Positions 1 to 11,422 of a stretch of 64,000 bases of DNA are shown here, piece after piece (positions within the stretch are counted from its first letter, which is position 1; each line of letters opens with the position of its first letter). The stretch is from Mya arenaria. Lineage: Eukaryota > Mollusca > Bivalvia > Myida > Myidae. The notes below the pieces were generated by a model. The model was not told the origin of the DNA and searched no databases. It was given only the letters and a program-made list of their open reading frames with translations. Made by a program: the position numbers and the translations under genes. The stretch covers positions 39,017,946 through 39,081,945 of the forward strand of contig NC_069135.1 in NCBI RefSeq assembly GCF_026914265.1, written 5' to 3'.

Positions 1-1071
1 AAAAGTAATATCAAGCAAATAATTATGAGTTTGATGGTTTTTTCTTCATTTCATTCTGTCAAAACATAACAATCTATACATGAAGGGCACCTGCAAGGCT
101 GCAGTTCACAATTTTACAACAATCGGAACATTTCGGCCATCAATTGTAACAACTCGCCATCTTCGGTAAGCTTTGAGAAAGTCAATCCCTGTTGGATACT
201 GGCTGAGATGTTCAGATTGTTCGGCCAAGGCCGAGTTGTTACGATTGTATTATCTCGAAGCTTGTCGGAGGTGGCCGAATTATTACGATTGGGTCAAGTT
301 GTTCCACTTGGCATAATTGTTGTCTGTGTCAGTCAACTTTCCTTTTAATGAAAAGGTGAATAATGTGTTTTAATGCATTAAATGCTTGTTTTTTTGCAAA
401 ATAGCTTTGCACTTCCATGGTAAAATATGAATATAAATCTTTACTTTATTATCCATTTCAACCATAAAATACTTCACATAATACAATTTCAATATTTTTC
501 AAACACCCCCGCTTTTTGCACAAAACCGTTTAGACGTTAGGGATTGGAAGAATCCCGTATAACAAGTCTATTATTTCAGACTAATGTACATGTACCTTCG
601 TGTCCGAAATCGATCACTTCCTGGCAGCTCATTTCTGGATTGTCTCCATCTAAATTTAACATTTTTAGACGCATACATTGATGCCATTTTTGCTTCGATT
701 GATGTTAAAGCAATAGCACTAAATACAGGTCGGTTATTTTGTAGAAGAACATGTTCGAAGTAACATTCAATTTCATTTCCGCATAATCGCCACCATTATT
801 GTTTATGACTTTAAAAACTACACCCTATAGTCCAAAATAACAATAGGCATAACGTTGACACACTGTGATAGGTATAATCCAAATAATTTACTCAAACAAA
901 TACAATAGTTCGATTGCTGCTGAAAAAATCATTTGAAACATAAAAGCTATTTCACAAAATATTACATGACATGAACTCTTTAACCGCGTATGATTTATTT
1001 CTTAATAGCTTTCATTCATAAAATAAGTTCTTTGCCGGGGTTTGCCAGGTCAGTCTTGAATGCCGGGATAT

Positions 1072-1085
1072 GTGTGACGTCACAC
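1072..1085. promoter_or_regulatory. Perfect CRE palindrome
   Basis: GTGTGACGTCACAC is a perfect 14-bp palindrome containing the full CREB/ATF site TGACGTCA. It is about 2.2 kb upstream of the first B-box gene copy. Whether it is used is unknown; an 8-bp core can occur by chance in 64 kb, although the extended palindrome makes that less likely. Confidence 0.35.
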
Positions 1086-1403
1086 GGGGTGCAAACATGT
1101 GGTGTAGCTTACTATTGGATGTAGGGTAAAATGACTTTGTATTTAAATGCTATACTTTCATTATTTTTCATTATTTTGTTCAATAAAACTCACCAAATTG
1201 CAACGGTACAACTATACTAAGAGTAACACGCAATGTTTGTCATAAAAAAGGCAATAACGCGTTAAATACACATAAGCAGGTACTTGACGCCCCACATTCA
1301 CGTAAGTAGTTCTGTTGCTACGCAGGTGGTGTGTATTAATATATTCAAGTTCAATATGTCGTGTCAGGCGACTAGTCGCGTTTCTGAAATACCGCTCTCT
1401 AAA

Positions 1404-1428
1404 GACTGTCGGCTTGCAGCCGACAGTC
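1404..1428. repeat. Short perfect hairpin
   Basis: Arms GACTGTCGGCT and AGCCGACAGTC pair perfectly across a 3-nt loop. This looks like the terminus of a foldback MITE rather than a bacterial-type terminator. Confidence 0.5.
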
Positions 1429-3285
1429 TAAAAACCAAATACATGTGAACATTTCCAAGCAGATGAGATTTAACATGCTAACTAATACTCGAATACATTT
1501 TATAAAGTTCGAGAACATTTAATTCAGTACATAAGTTGTAAAATAGTTCCATCATTTTAAAATGGTTAGAAATCAAGTCGATTGAATGAGCCCAGAAAAA
1601 TCAAGGAAATAACAAATAGTGATCTCTAGCGACATAATTCAAAATCGGCACCTTACGGCCTTTAGTTCAATCCCTACATATGCGTCGCAAAAGTAATGTG
1701 ATGAGCTTTGTCTTGTATGGCGCAGTAATAACAATATATCATTAAACAAGGACTATATCAACATCGTAGACTTATTTTCCATTGTCAAAAGTCTATATAA
1801 TGAAACTGTCTTTGGAACAAAGCTATATTGTTTCCAATAAATTTTCCTATGAACTTATTAGCTAATAAGAAGCGTTCAAAAGGCTTTGTGATTATTTATT
1901 TTCTGTTCGTGAAGATAATCAGGCTTACCAACCAAAGCCAAATCAATGGTTCAACTGACCGACTGCTATGTTCTGAGGCACTTCGAAATCAGTTTCACCT
2001 TTTCGGGTCCTGCCCTGAGTTCAGTTAGCGCTCGATGTCACTCCCGATAGCGAACGTGTGCGAGTTGGTTTTCTGCGTGTAATATTTCTGCTATGGTTAA
2101 AAGGGATACAAAACAAAACAGATGGATCTCGTGACCGACTTTAAGCCACAACTACCGTCTGTCATTGGAGTTAAAGAGCAGGAATATGGCCCGCTAGTAC
2201 TGACTTTTCAACAATTAAGATAAAAAGTATCTAATGTGTAGAGGTTTCGTGAGGTTCTTGATTTGTACTTTAAATGATGGTCCATTAATAAATGATCCGC
2301 GGATCGTAATATTATTGAGTTTTCCCAGAGTCTGTACTTAATAGATAACACTAGCTCACTGAGCTATAAGAGAAATAGTCCTTTAAAGTGACTCGCTCAT
2401 GTTTTTGGACCAAAATATAGTTTTCCCTACACTTTCTTGATCATTATTTTACTCTATGATATCGAAATTGCAGAAAAATACTGTTATAGCATACAAGTAT
2501 TTGGTTTAAGTGGGGTTAGAACCAACACCGGTATAGTCAAGAAAAAAAGAAAAAAGGCGGCTAGTCCACACGGCCATCGGGACTTCAACACAAATGGTGG
2601 ATATGCTGGCCTCTTAAGGATACATTGATAACATCACGTGATAATGTCAATGAACCAATCACGCAACACCGTAGCAGTAATTAATTCTCAATCGCGTTAT
2701 TACCGTTTACGAAAATTGTGGTCTTCAAAGACAATATAAGAGCAAATATCAACATTTGATGACGGGTAGTATCTTTAGGTATTTTTGTTTTAACACTCCT
2801 GATTTACCACACTTTATTTCGTAATTTTAAAAAAAGTGCATTTTACTTACCATGATCGAGTTACTTGAACATTGTTTTCCAATATTCTTTGCATCGCGAC
2901 TTTACCTTTACAAGGACGTAATCCAGGCAAGTAATGAAACGGTACCAATATAACGTCTTTGTTAAGACTATGTCGGTGACCAAATCAGCGACATTCGCTC
3001 CCAAAGATGAAACTACAACCAGGCTACCAGACCAGTGTATGTAAATACATTTAATCTCAATTAAAGTCATAACAGGTTGAAAATAGAATGTTATCGTTCA
3101 TATACTAGTATCTAATATCTTTATGATACCATCGACAAATGAGCTATAATATGATAATTTTCGCAAGCGACGTGCACTGTAGATCGTAATACAACCATAT
3201 TATCAGTAGTTGAAGCTAGGTTAAATAATCATGGGACAAAATGGACAAAGGGGCGTTGTGTTAAACATTCGGTAAAATATTAAAT

Positions 3286-3620
3286 ATGACTTTAAATTTG
3301 AAGTCATCACTTCAGAGGGGCTGTGACTTTATTCACGACTTTGCCTGCTCTCCGTGTGAAGAGAATGGATTTAACACCGAAGCTCACCTTTATTGTAGTC
3401 AATGCACAAAATATTACTGTCAAAATTGTGTTTCAAAACATAACGGATTATATCAGAAGCACGCGGTGCTCGGCCGGAAGGACGTGAAGAAATGGGAGGC
3501 AGCACCAGGGGTGGTGAACGCCCTTGAGAGATGCGGGATGCACCCCGGGGAGGCGCTGAAGCTGGTATGTGGTGACCATGACCAGCTGTGCTGTCATGTG
3601 TGCGTCGCCGTGGACCACAG
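3286..3620 (+). CDS. B-box/NHL-like TRIM-family gene, copy 1, exon 1
   Basis: This exon encodes 111 residues plus two bases. It opens MTLNLKSSLQRGCDF, collinear with the start of copy 3. A B-box1-type finger follows (C-x2-C, then YC-x2-C, C-x2-C, and two His near residue 52-59). The first part of a B-box2 comes next (C-x2-H near residue 83, then C, H, C-x2-C and H). There is no RING domain before the B-boxes. The exon ends in CACAG|GTATGT, a good donor in phase 2; the last B-box2 ligand is supplied by exon 2. Related bivalve proteins are usually called TRIM56/TRIM71-like; role (ubiquitin pathway or innate immunity) is inferred from family only. Spliced to exon 2 at 4371, the frame runs off after about 48 codons, so the full-length protein is lost. 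Confidence 0.75.
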
Positions 3621-3640
3621 GTATGTTAGATATATGACAA

Positions 3641-4236
3641 TATTAAGGTGCACAACAATGGTTCATTCAATTTCTTTTTATTATTATTTATGCATTATAA
3701 GGTTAAACTCATTTGACTTTTAAACAAAACAAAGCTTACGATTTGTAAATATTAAGGAAATATCAGCCTAAATATATCATATTTTTAATTTAAAAGCTAC
3801 TAGGCCACAAATTCCCCAGATAAAACAAGTACAAAATATGATTTATATTTTTTATTCGTATTCGTATTTGCTGTTATGTGTGTGTCGCCGTGGAACACAG
3901 GTTTGAATGAAGGAAATGTCAATTTAAAGGCGCACAACATAGGTTGATGGCAAAATATTTTTTTGTTTTTTATAAATTTTTAATTTCAAATTACTTGACC
4001 GGCTATAATCAAAACAAAAAGGCCTATCATTGTGTACATTTTACAGAAATATTGGTCTTTGAACATGCAAATGGGGATTTCAATTAATTGCTACGTGGCC
4101 AAAATTTAAAAAAAAAATCATTGAATCGGTACACATATTTTTTTTTTTGATCAATCAAGTCAAATAAATAAACCATAATAATACATTAAAAATTAATAGA
4201 AAATATTTTTGCATCAACCTTTATTGTGCGCCTTTA
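3641..4236 (+). repeat. Intronic MITE copies with duplicated exon-1 tail
   Basis: A MITE of about 315 bp lies at 3921-4236. Its left end is AAAGGCGCACAACATAGG and its right end is the reverse complement, ending ATTGTGCGCCTTT, flanked by TTAA-like sequence. A second, more decayed left end (AAGGTGCACAACAATGG) begins near 3645. Between them, 3869-3899 repeats the last 30 bases of exon 1 including the CACAG|GT donor. A block made of exon tail plus MITE was therefore duplicated inside this intron. Copy 4 carries the same arrangement at 53398-54087. Confidence 0.65.
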
Positions 4237-4370
4237 AGACAAAAAAAGGAAACTAATCTATACGTAATTGCAATTTTTAATCATATACTTTAACATTGTC
4301 TCACATAAGCAAGGCCACATTCAATTTGATCATATCTGATTACAAATGTTTCACAACTTCTTTGTTTCAG

Positions 4371-4515
4371 ACAATGTTCCAAAATCCATCCCATTACAGA
4401 TGTAGCAAAGGGAATTCAGAGAAAAATTGAGTTTCAACAAGTTCCAAAAAAGATAGCTGAACCAGGATATTATTTCACAAGCAAACGATCATCTTCGCGG
4501 AATGTCAGCTATTGA
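4371..4515 (+). CDS. B-box gene copy 1, exon 2 in the spliced frame (truncated)
   Basis: The acceptor TTTGTTTCAG lies just before 4371. Joined to exon 1 it reads RQCSKIHPITDVAKGI and continues to KKIAEP, then meets a deletion of about 305 bp relative to copy 3. The deletion removes the whole coiled coil and is not a multiple of three, so translation ends at TGA 4513-4515. The predicted product is about 159 residues: two B-boxes and a short tail, with no coiled coil and no propeller. The deletion joins the coiled-coil start to the sequence CAGGATAT that follows it in the other copies, and leaves no filler bases. Confidence 0.6.
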
Positions 4516-5449
4516 GTGTTACAATGTAACATTTCAAGCCAATAACCTTGTCGAAGAACTTATATCTTCAGTAAAGACGTTTGGAGCAATTGAAGAACAA
4601 ACTGTTGTGACCAAACAGCGAGAAGGTCCCCTTTCCGATCCAAACCATGTATTCAGTGCTGCAGAGTACAAGGAGTACAACGTGAAGATGAGTAATGACA
4701 AACGTCAATGTAAGATCTATGGCGTATGTGAAATGCCTAGTGGAGAGTTTGTTATAGCAGACCGGGATAATTGTAAAGTGAAGCTCCTGGACAAAGGGTA
4801 CAGAGTGCTTGACCATTTTGATGTCCGAGGGAATCCATATGACGTGTGCCACATTGACGGAAATGAAGTAGCCGTTTGTGTTTACATTCGTAATGTATCA
4901 ATACGAGGACTTTATTTCATTAATGCTACGGAAGGGAAACTTGTATTTACGAGGAAGTTAAGCTTCACCCATGACTGTTTTGCCGCAGCTCATCACGGTG
5001 GCCAGCTTTACATCTCCTCTGGTAACGCCATGTACGTCTACACTATGACGGGACAGAAGGTGAAGATGCTGTACGAGGACAAGTCTGGGGATTGGACGGT
5101 GAGGAATTGTGCCATCAGTAACGACGGGAAAGCACTATTTATCACAAACTCCAGTAAACATCAACTTATAACCCTAGACAACAACGGCAACAAGCTGGCC
5201 TTACTCGCTGACCCTGACATGCTAAATCCTACCGGAGTACATGTGACACCTGCTGGACACGTGTTCGTCTGCTGCGTTTACTCCAACACAGTGCTTCAGG
5301 TTGACAAAGACGGGAAGAAAATGTTGGCCACCCTTGCAAGGAAAGAAGACGGAATGAACAGACCACGTGATTTATTTTTTAGCAGCCGCACTTCTTCTCT
5401 GATTGTTTGTGGAGAAAAAGACACACTTCTTGTTATCAAGTTAATTTAA
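4502..5449 (+). CDS. B-box gene copy 1, orphan NHL-like beta-propeller ORF
   Basis: An uninterrupted 315-codon frame opening MSAIECYNVTFQANN and ending DTLLVIKLI, collinear with residues about 259-570 of copy 3. The repeated blade signatures can be seen: GVCEMPSGEFVIADRDN, DVCHIDGNEVAVCV, GQLYISSG, CAISNDGKALFITN and TPAGHVFVC. It is one frame away from the spliced exon 1-2 frame because of the upstream deletion. It would be made only from an internal promoter or internal ATG. That 315 codons remain open argues for a recent lesion or retained use. Overlapping minus-strand frames are shadows. Confidence 0.65.
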   Translation: MSAIECYNVTFQANNLVEELISSVKTFGAIEEQTVVTKQREGPLSDPNHVFSAAEYKEYNVKMSNDKRQCKIYGVCEMPSGEFVIADRDNCKVKLLDKGYRVLDHFDVRGNPYDVCHIDGNEVAVCVYIRNVSIRGLYFINATEGKLVFTRKLSFTHDCFAAAHHGGQLYISSGNAMYVYTMTGQKVKMLYEDKSGDWTVRNCAISNDGKALFITNSSKHQLITLDNNGNKLALLADPDMLNPTGVHVTPAGHVFVCCVYSNTVLQVDKDGKKMLATLARKEDGMNRPRDLFFSSRTSSLIVCGEKDTLLVIKLI

Positions 5450-5683
5450 TACTAGAAACTATGAATGTTCATATGGAACTATCGAACTGGGATCTTCCTG
5501 ATTGTTGCAAAGTATATTGAGGTATTGTCACATATAATTGTTATGTTTTATCCCCTGGTTAGAAGTAATATGATATGCATCCAAAAACATCAATACTGTT
5601 ACTTTACCATATTTTACGTGTATGTTCTATTTGATGAATGTATAATGTTCAATTTTCATGTGCGTGTGTGTGTGTGTGTGCGC

Positions 5684-5745
<62 letters not shown>

Positions 5746-6116
5746 CTATTAACAAGCATATAAACATATTCTATTTTGTTATACAGTCTCCGTTTTGTAA
5801 ACTCATTAAAAAAGAGGCGAATTAACGCTTGATCAAATTCGTTCTGGTGTCAATAAATACGTTGGCACTTTCAAAACACCATCATTCTGATTTATTCAAT
5901 TTAAATATAATGAAGACTTACTTGCATAACTCACACACAATCAGGTGAATTGCAATAGAAAAAATAATAAAACAATCTTTTAACTCAATGTCGGTGATAG
6001 GTTTCACGTGAACCATAAGAAAATCATCTTTGGAAGAATGCATACTCGACTTTGAACAAAATTAATATTGAAGGATAGGTTCTCAAGAAAACAAACCAAA
6101 AACACAACATACTGAT
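5450..6116 (+). other. 3' flank of copy 1 with (TG)n and polyadenylation signal
   Basis: This sequence is collinear with the flanks after copies 2-4. A (TG)n tract at 5660-5745 sits exactly where copy 2 has only GTGTATATATTGCC, so the microsatellite grew after the duplication. AATAAA at 5852-5857 is conserved in copy 2 (34148-34153) and is the best candidate polyadenylation signal, about 400 bp after the stop. Confidence 0.55.
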
Positions 6117-6408
6117 CACGTATAACATCGACAGTCTCTGTTAGATGGAGACTTACATCTCACGTATTACATCGGAAGTTTTGGTTAGATTCAGTCTTAC
6201 ACCTCACGTATTACATCGGAAGTTTTGGTTAGATTCAGTCTTACACCTCACGTATTACATCGGAAGTTTTGGTTAGATTCAGTCTTACACCTCACGTATT
6301 ACATCGGAAGTTTTGGTTAGATTCAGTCTTACACCTCACGTATTACATCGGAAGTTTTGGTTAGATTCAGTCTTACAGCTAACGTATTTCATCGGAAGTT
6401 CGAGCCAA
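6117..6408 (+). repeat. 44-bp minisatellite downstream of copy 1
   Basis: About 6.5 units of 44 bp, with core words ATTACATCGGAAG, TTTTGGTTAGATTCAG and TTACACCTCACG. The middle units are nearly identical, so the array was homogenised recently. Diverged arrays of the same unit follow copies 2, 3 and 4. Confidence 0.9.
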
Positions 6409-6673
6409 CAGGGTTCAACTGTTCAAGTATATACAACTTATAACAATCGCTTAGATAAATTATCGATTTGAAAAATATTGATGTTAACTATTTTTTTTGT
6501 TTTACATGAATTTTACACGTTTCAGTCAAAGACAGTCTGAAATATTTTTGGAAGAGTTGTGACAACTGTTGTACTTCCATTATTATTTGTCAGAAATGTC
6601 AGCATTGAAGGTATTGACGTTTAAACGTGTGTTATGTATTCTCGACATCTGTAGTGAATTTATTCAACATCAC
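6409..6673. other. Intergenic, no gene recognised
   Basis: AT-rich spacer between the minisatellite and a MITE. It holds only short chance frames. Confidence 0.5.
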
Positions 6674-6998
6674 TTTAAAAGGACTAGACACCAGATGGTC
6701 CCAAAATCAGCAAATACATTTTTTTTCTCAAAACAAGCCAAAATTCAATACGACCTAGTATGAAACAGAGAAAAAATCACTTTACATGATTAAAATGATA
6801 TGTCGTGACTGTCTCAGCTGAGTTACATTTTGAATTTGAAAAATACGCTTAAACTGCAAAAGATACACGTGTCTTAAGCTATGTGATAAATCAGCAAGTA
6901 AAATTCAATGCGTTGTACACAACAGTATTAATTTAATGTAACCTTTTGACAATACGTTTTTCTTGCAATTGTATCATCCGGTGTCTAGTCCGTTTAAG
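6674..6998. mobile_element. MITE of about 325 bp with GGACTAGACACC ends
   Basis: The left end AAAAGGACTAGACACCAGAT is matched by an inverted right end ATCCGGTGTCTAGTCC. The interior is AT-rich and has no coding sequence. The length and terminal inverted repeats indicate a non-autonomous DNA transposon; the superfamily is not clear. Confidence 0.65.
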
Positions 6999-7490
6999 TG
7001 GACATTTCTACGGCCAACATAACTAGTTGCTCTAACACGGTTAAGTTTTGAATGTTCAACTACTGGGCTTGTCCCTGTAGTTTTCATTCTATTATAATTA
7101 ACGATTTAACCTTGCATTAGATTTCTCAATATAAGCTTAAAATGGGCTTTATGATTTTAAGTTATGAAGTTAAATCAACCTGTCATGATTAAATACTCCC
7201 TTATGTATAGTAAGCGTAAGCCATTTACAGGTAAGGTAATATTGATGACAGTGTCTTGAAACGGTGATATTCCCCGGGCGTTTCGCTTGTTAATTTATGG
7301 ATGTAGTCGGTGTTATGTATTTTTCACTGCACTTCATGTAAGGTCAAAAAACTATTGCGTGGTTAGGGTTACATATTGTCCAATATAAACAGATAGAGTG
7401 AGTAGATACTGTTTTATTATACGGCTTTATGTACGAACGGTATTGTCACTATTGGGGAATGGCGTAAAAGCAAACTTTAATATAAAGCTT
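6999..7490. repeat. Dispersed repeat fragments
   Basis: The word GGGCTTGTCCCTGTAG at about 7069 recurs at about 43818 and, inverted, near 28240. The stretch 7160-7290 (AACCTGTCATGATTAAAT ... ACAGTGTCTT) recurs in the same orientation at 14340-14430. These are pieces of dispersed elements; no gene is seen. Confidence 0.5.
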
Positions 7491-7493
7491 TAA

Positions 7494-7698
7494 CACAGAC
7501 ACACATACACACACACACGCGCACGCACACACGTCAAGCACGCCCGCACGCACGCACGCACACACACACGCACGCACGCACGCACGCACACACGGCAAGT
7601 ACGTACTCACGTACGCACACACACACGCACATACACACGCACACACGACAAGCACGCACGCACGCACTCACACGCACGCATGCATGCATGCACGCACG

Positions 7699-7730
<32 letters not shown>

Positions 7731-7745
7731 CACACACACACAATG
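7494..7745. repeat. (AC)n/(GCAC)n microsatellite
   Basis: A compound array of ACAC, GCAC and GCATGC words. The long Cys/Val/Arg reading frames on the minus strand are translation artefacts of the simple repeat. Confidence 0.95.
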
Positions 7746-7859
7746 ATATTATTTTAAGCGATGGACAATAAAAAAGGTAGTGTCGGTATTTCGTAGGTAG
7801 GGTCGGCACCTGTTTCGTATTCGTGAAATACATTATAGAATATCAATTAGACATAACAT

Positions 7860-8390
7860 AACGTCTTTTTAATATGATAATACGGAAATTGACAATTGGT
7901 TGGACATGATTCAATGTCGGCTTGACTAACTAACATGTTATTCAGACATAATTTTATGTAAGTTAGACATCAAATCATATCAGTTAGACATAATTACACG
8001 TCAGTTAGACATAATAACATATCTGTCGGACATAATAACGTAACAGTTAGACATAAAACATATCTGTCGGACATAATAACCTGTCAGTAAGACATGCGGA
8101 TCTGTCAGTTAGACATGATAACATGCTAGTTAGACATAATAACATTTCAGTTACAAATAATCATATGTCGGTTAGACAAAATAACATGCTAATTATACAT
8201 GATAACAACATGTCAGTCTGTCATAATAACATGTCACTTAAATACGTATCATTACATGTCGCTTAGACATTATAACATGACAACATGTCTTTAACACATA
8301 CTAACATGTCGGTTTGGCACAAAAACATGCCAGTTAAACACAATAGAGTGTCAATTGCACATAAAGCATAATATATTAGAACATAGACAG
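7860..8390. repeat. 21-bp minisatellite (GTTAGACATAATAACAT)
   Basis: About 25 degenerate units of roughly 21 bp built on GTTAGACATAATAACATG, with variants GTCGGACATAATAAC. Divergence increases towards both ends, so this is an old array. Confidence 0.8.
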
Positions 8391-9485
8391 TTGTGGCGTT
8401 CCATTATACATAATGTACGTGACAGATGTGAATGATAAAAACAAATTCACCGCAACCACCGAAATGCATCTATATGTATGACATTTTATGATCATATTTC
8501 AATGTCTTACTTCCTCCTGTTCACCCTGTTTTACTTTATTATTCATCCATATGATCATTTCATTCCTATATTCTCTTCATTGCTCTCTGCATTTCATCAA
8601 TGAAATAAGCCTCGTTTATATATCAATGTCAGTTTGAGGCGACTATAAACTATTTGCTAGATTTTCAGCCCCTCCCGCCCCCTCTTCTTTCCGCCGACCC
8701 TTAAATTTTATTGACTCAAAAACAAATGTTGAACTGGAGTCTGTGCTTACGTATCGGTCCTGTACTGTCCGGGAAACGACGTTAATTCACACCAGCCGGG
8801 GTCGATGGAAACATTCACATGTACATAAGGAGAATTGTTAGTGGTTCCTCTTGAAACACATGTTTATGGTATCTTATACAATAAGGAAGAGCTTGTACAA
8901 ACATTCAACGATGAAACAGTCATTTTAGAAAAATAAAAGTAATGTAAATAAAAAGTTACCATCCGCCCCCCCCCACCCCGCCCAACAAAAGACGAAAATC
9001 TAGAAATTGATTAATATTCGCCTTCTTACGCAATACGCAATTCTTCTTAAACAGGTTATATTTCACTAATGCATGTGCATGAAATGAATTGTCTCTATTT
9101 TTGGATTCGTATTGATGTAGAAAAGGGGATACACCAAACTACAGCTAATCAGTTTTGGATTGTTTTATCTCTCTTTGTTTTATTTTTTTTTTGCAATTTT
9201 CTTTCTTACCTTCACGCGTGTATGAGTATTTCAATCACTCTCGATTTTTATGTTTCACTTTTATAATTACGTAGAGTATAAGATTTTAAAGGTACATTCT
9301 TTCAATTGGTTTATCACCCAATGTACTCATTGTTATGTTTATATGACATAATTTGTTCAGCCGTAGCGAATGTTTGCATGTTATCCCCTTTTTTGGAGAT
9401 GTTTTAAGAGGCGATAGCATCAATAAAATATAACTGTTCTGCATCCATTTGATATATGCGAGGTATAATATCATAATAATGTATG
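8391..9485. other. Intergenic, no gene recognised
   Basis: No supported coding or RNA gene. A C-rich run lies at about 8963-8985. The remainder is AT-rich DNA with chance frames. Confidence 0.5.
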
Positions 9486-9760
9486 ACTTTCAAGCTGCAC
9501 TCTCAAAGATTTAACTTGTTGACATTTTTGTCTTGGAATGAGCCGATTGTTGCGTAAATGTCTGGAAACCAGTGATGTCAGACTGCTGATTAAAGCTCAG
9601 CTCGCAGTCTTTCATATTTACGTTTTATGGATAATAGCGCTCCTATGCTTTAAGAAAAATGAATTAAATTTATATTTTTCTGCAGTTTCGGTATCAACGA
9701 ATTTAACTATTATAAATTTAGTATTTTCAGTTGAATTGTCGTGAAAAACAGATAATTTGG
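9486..9760 (+). repeat. Dispersed repeat fragment (AAGCTGCACTCTCA family)
   Basis: Starts near AAGCTGCACTCTCAAAGA and includes TCTTGGAATGAGCC and AAACCAGTGATGTCAGAC. Related sequences lie at about 10970-11180 and 13910-14060 (shared words CGCAAT, TTTGGTAAACTGC, TAGCNATAAAATAT). The 68-codon frame at 9538 is inside the repeat and is not taken as a gene. Confidence 0.5.
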
Positions 9761-9904
9761 GATTAAAACAAAAGCAAGTCTATTGCCGGATTTTACTGAA
9801 TTATTTCTTTTGTATCCGAAGTTATTTCCTTCTTGTATTAAACATTTCCAAGTCCGATGCATTGTCAACATTTCGGAATACTACTAGAAACTCGCGAGCA
9901 CGCG

Positions 9905-10160
9905 CTAACCTATTTTAGTCCATGTAAAGCTATTTTAAGAAATGCATGTATAGCTTTTTCAAAAATTCAGCTATTTTAAAAAGCTCCTGTAAATCTATTT
10001 TATGAAATCCATATTTCAAGAAGTCAGTTATTTTAAGAAGTCCATGTAAGGCTATTTTAAGAAAGCCATGTTATGCTATTTTAAGAAATCCATGTAAAGC
10101 TATTTCAAGAAGTCAGCTAATTTAAGAAGCCCATGTAAAGCTATTTTAAGAATCGATACT
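9905..10160. repeat. Degenerate 24-bp minisatellite
   Basis: About ten units built on CCATGTAAAGCTATTTTAAG with substitutions and small length changes. Confidence 0.85.
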
Positions 10161-10302
10161 AGAACTCGTAAACCACTTTGACTTAAAACTTACTATACTG
10201 TTGAAAGGTTCTGATATACATCATAACACGGTATTAACTTGCATGCAAAATATATATCATGATATCTATCACAGATTATGTTGCTTTAAAAAAAGGAGAA
10301 AA

Positions 10303-10784
10303 GTGTGTGTATACCACGTGATAAATTGCGTCATAAATGCTACGTCGGAAGGCAATATTTTGATTTGAAAAAAGACTTTAAACAAAGATAACTTCACTAC
10401 TTCTTAACCATTTTAAATGAAACATAGCGCAGTCTACGCAGCTTACGGAGCCTCACCTTCGGTCTTTTACCAGAATTTGATTGCGAGTTTAGTTTCTTAA
10501 AACACTTCGATAAACTTTTTCACAATGCGGCCGTCTGACGGAGCACTGTCAAAACATTAATTTGAAAACAGGTTTGACGAAGTGTTTGATGAAACTAATG
10601 ACCTCATCAAATTTCAGAAGAATACAAATGCGGGACTCTTTAAGCGGCATAGACTGCACTTTGTTTCATTTAAAATAGTGTTGTAAATGAAAAGTTATCT
10701 TTGATTTAAGTCTTCATTTTAAGCAAATGTTTGCCTTCCGACGTAGCATATATGACGTAATTTATCACGTGGTATACACACACT
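10303..10784. mobile_element. Foldback MITE, arms about 130 bp
   Basis: The left arm begins GTGTGTATACCACGTGATAA and the right arm ends in its reverse complement. The arms continue through GCTACGTCGGAAGGCAA and the words for TTTCATTTAAAAT/ATTTTAAATGAAAC. The centre is non-coding. The whole copy is about 480 bp. Confidence 0.8.
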
Positions 10785-10959
10785 GGGTTATGCAATAGGT
10801 AATTTACCACATCACAGTGATGACTTCAAATTGTACTACAATAAAACAACTCAAAGAGACATTTCAATATTTCATGTCCACTTTACGAAAACATTAAAGG
10901 CACATTAGCAGCATTCTTTAGGAGTCGAATATAAATATTTCAAAACTTAAAAACCTTAA

Positions 10960-11185
10960 ACTTTAAGTTAAAGTTGTACTCTTACAGATTGTCAGTTTTG
11001 ACACTTTCCAAACATTTGTCCCAGAATCAGCTGATTTTGTCATTAATGCCTTTAATTCAGTCACATTGGATTACTCATAATAGAACAGATCGCAATTGTT
11101 TGGTAAACTGCAGAAAGTTTCATTTTCTTAAGGCGTTTAGCAATAAAATATCATTTTTCTAACGTAAATACGATAAACTGAGATT
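10960..11185 (+). repeat. Second copy of the 9486-9760 repeat family
   Basis: It shares the pattern GTTGTACTCTTACAGATTG ... TTTGGTAAACTGCAGAAAGT ... GCAATAAAATATCATTTTTC with the other members. It is non-coding. Confidence 0.45.
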
Positions 11186-11291
11186 TGATATTTTGTTATC
11201 AGTCTAATATAACTAGTTCCCAGACATTTACGAAAAAAATGGCTCATTCAAAGACACCGCAGCTTTAAAGGTCCGACGTTAGAAGAACATA

Positions 11292-11422
11292 GGGGATATT
11301 ATGATAGGACGCTTTTCTGGTGACCTGTATCACGTCGAGTTTGGTGTGTAAACACGTATCCGTCGAGACCGAACGAGACGTGATGCAGGTCACCAGAAAA
11401 GCGTTTTATAGTAATATTCCAT
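11292..11422. mobile_element. Small palindromic MITE
   Basis: Arms of about 45 bp with few mismatches. The inner part CGCTTTTCTGGTGACCTG recurs as its reverse complement on the right (CAGGTCACCAGAAAAGCG), around a loop of about 40 bp that contains ACACGTATCCGTCGAG. Confidence 0.8.

Larger units (their letters stand above)
1..3285. other. 5' intergenic DNA, no gene recognised
   Basis: AT-rich DNA with only short chance reading frames. A degenerate inverted similarity around 120-295 (repeated words TTCGGCCA, AAGCTT and GTTACGATTG) may be an old foldback element. A palindromic CRE and a perfect small hairpin are listed separately. Nothing else here supports a gene. Confidence 0.6.

Noticed and set aside
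5465-5752. 95-codon + strand frame after copy 1
   Set aside because: Half of it is (TG)n, and the rest is the 3' flank that is non-coding in the other copies.
6117-6408. CRISPR-like array
   Set aside because: Units are contiguous 44-bp tandem copies with no distinct spacers, in a eukaryotic setting.
7449-7833. Cys/Val-rich minus-strand frames
   Set aside because: Artefacts of the (AC)n/(GCAC)n microsatellite.
9538-9744. 68-codon frame with a hydrophobic stretch, possible signal peptide
   Set aside because: It is inside a dispersed repeat with other copies at 10960 and 13910.
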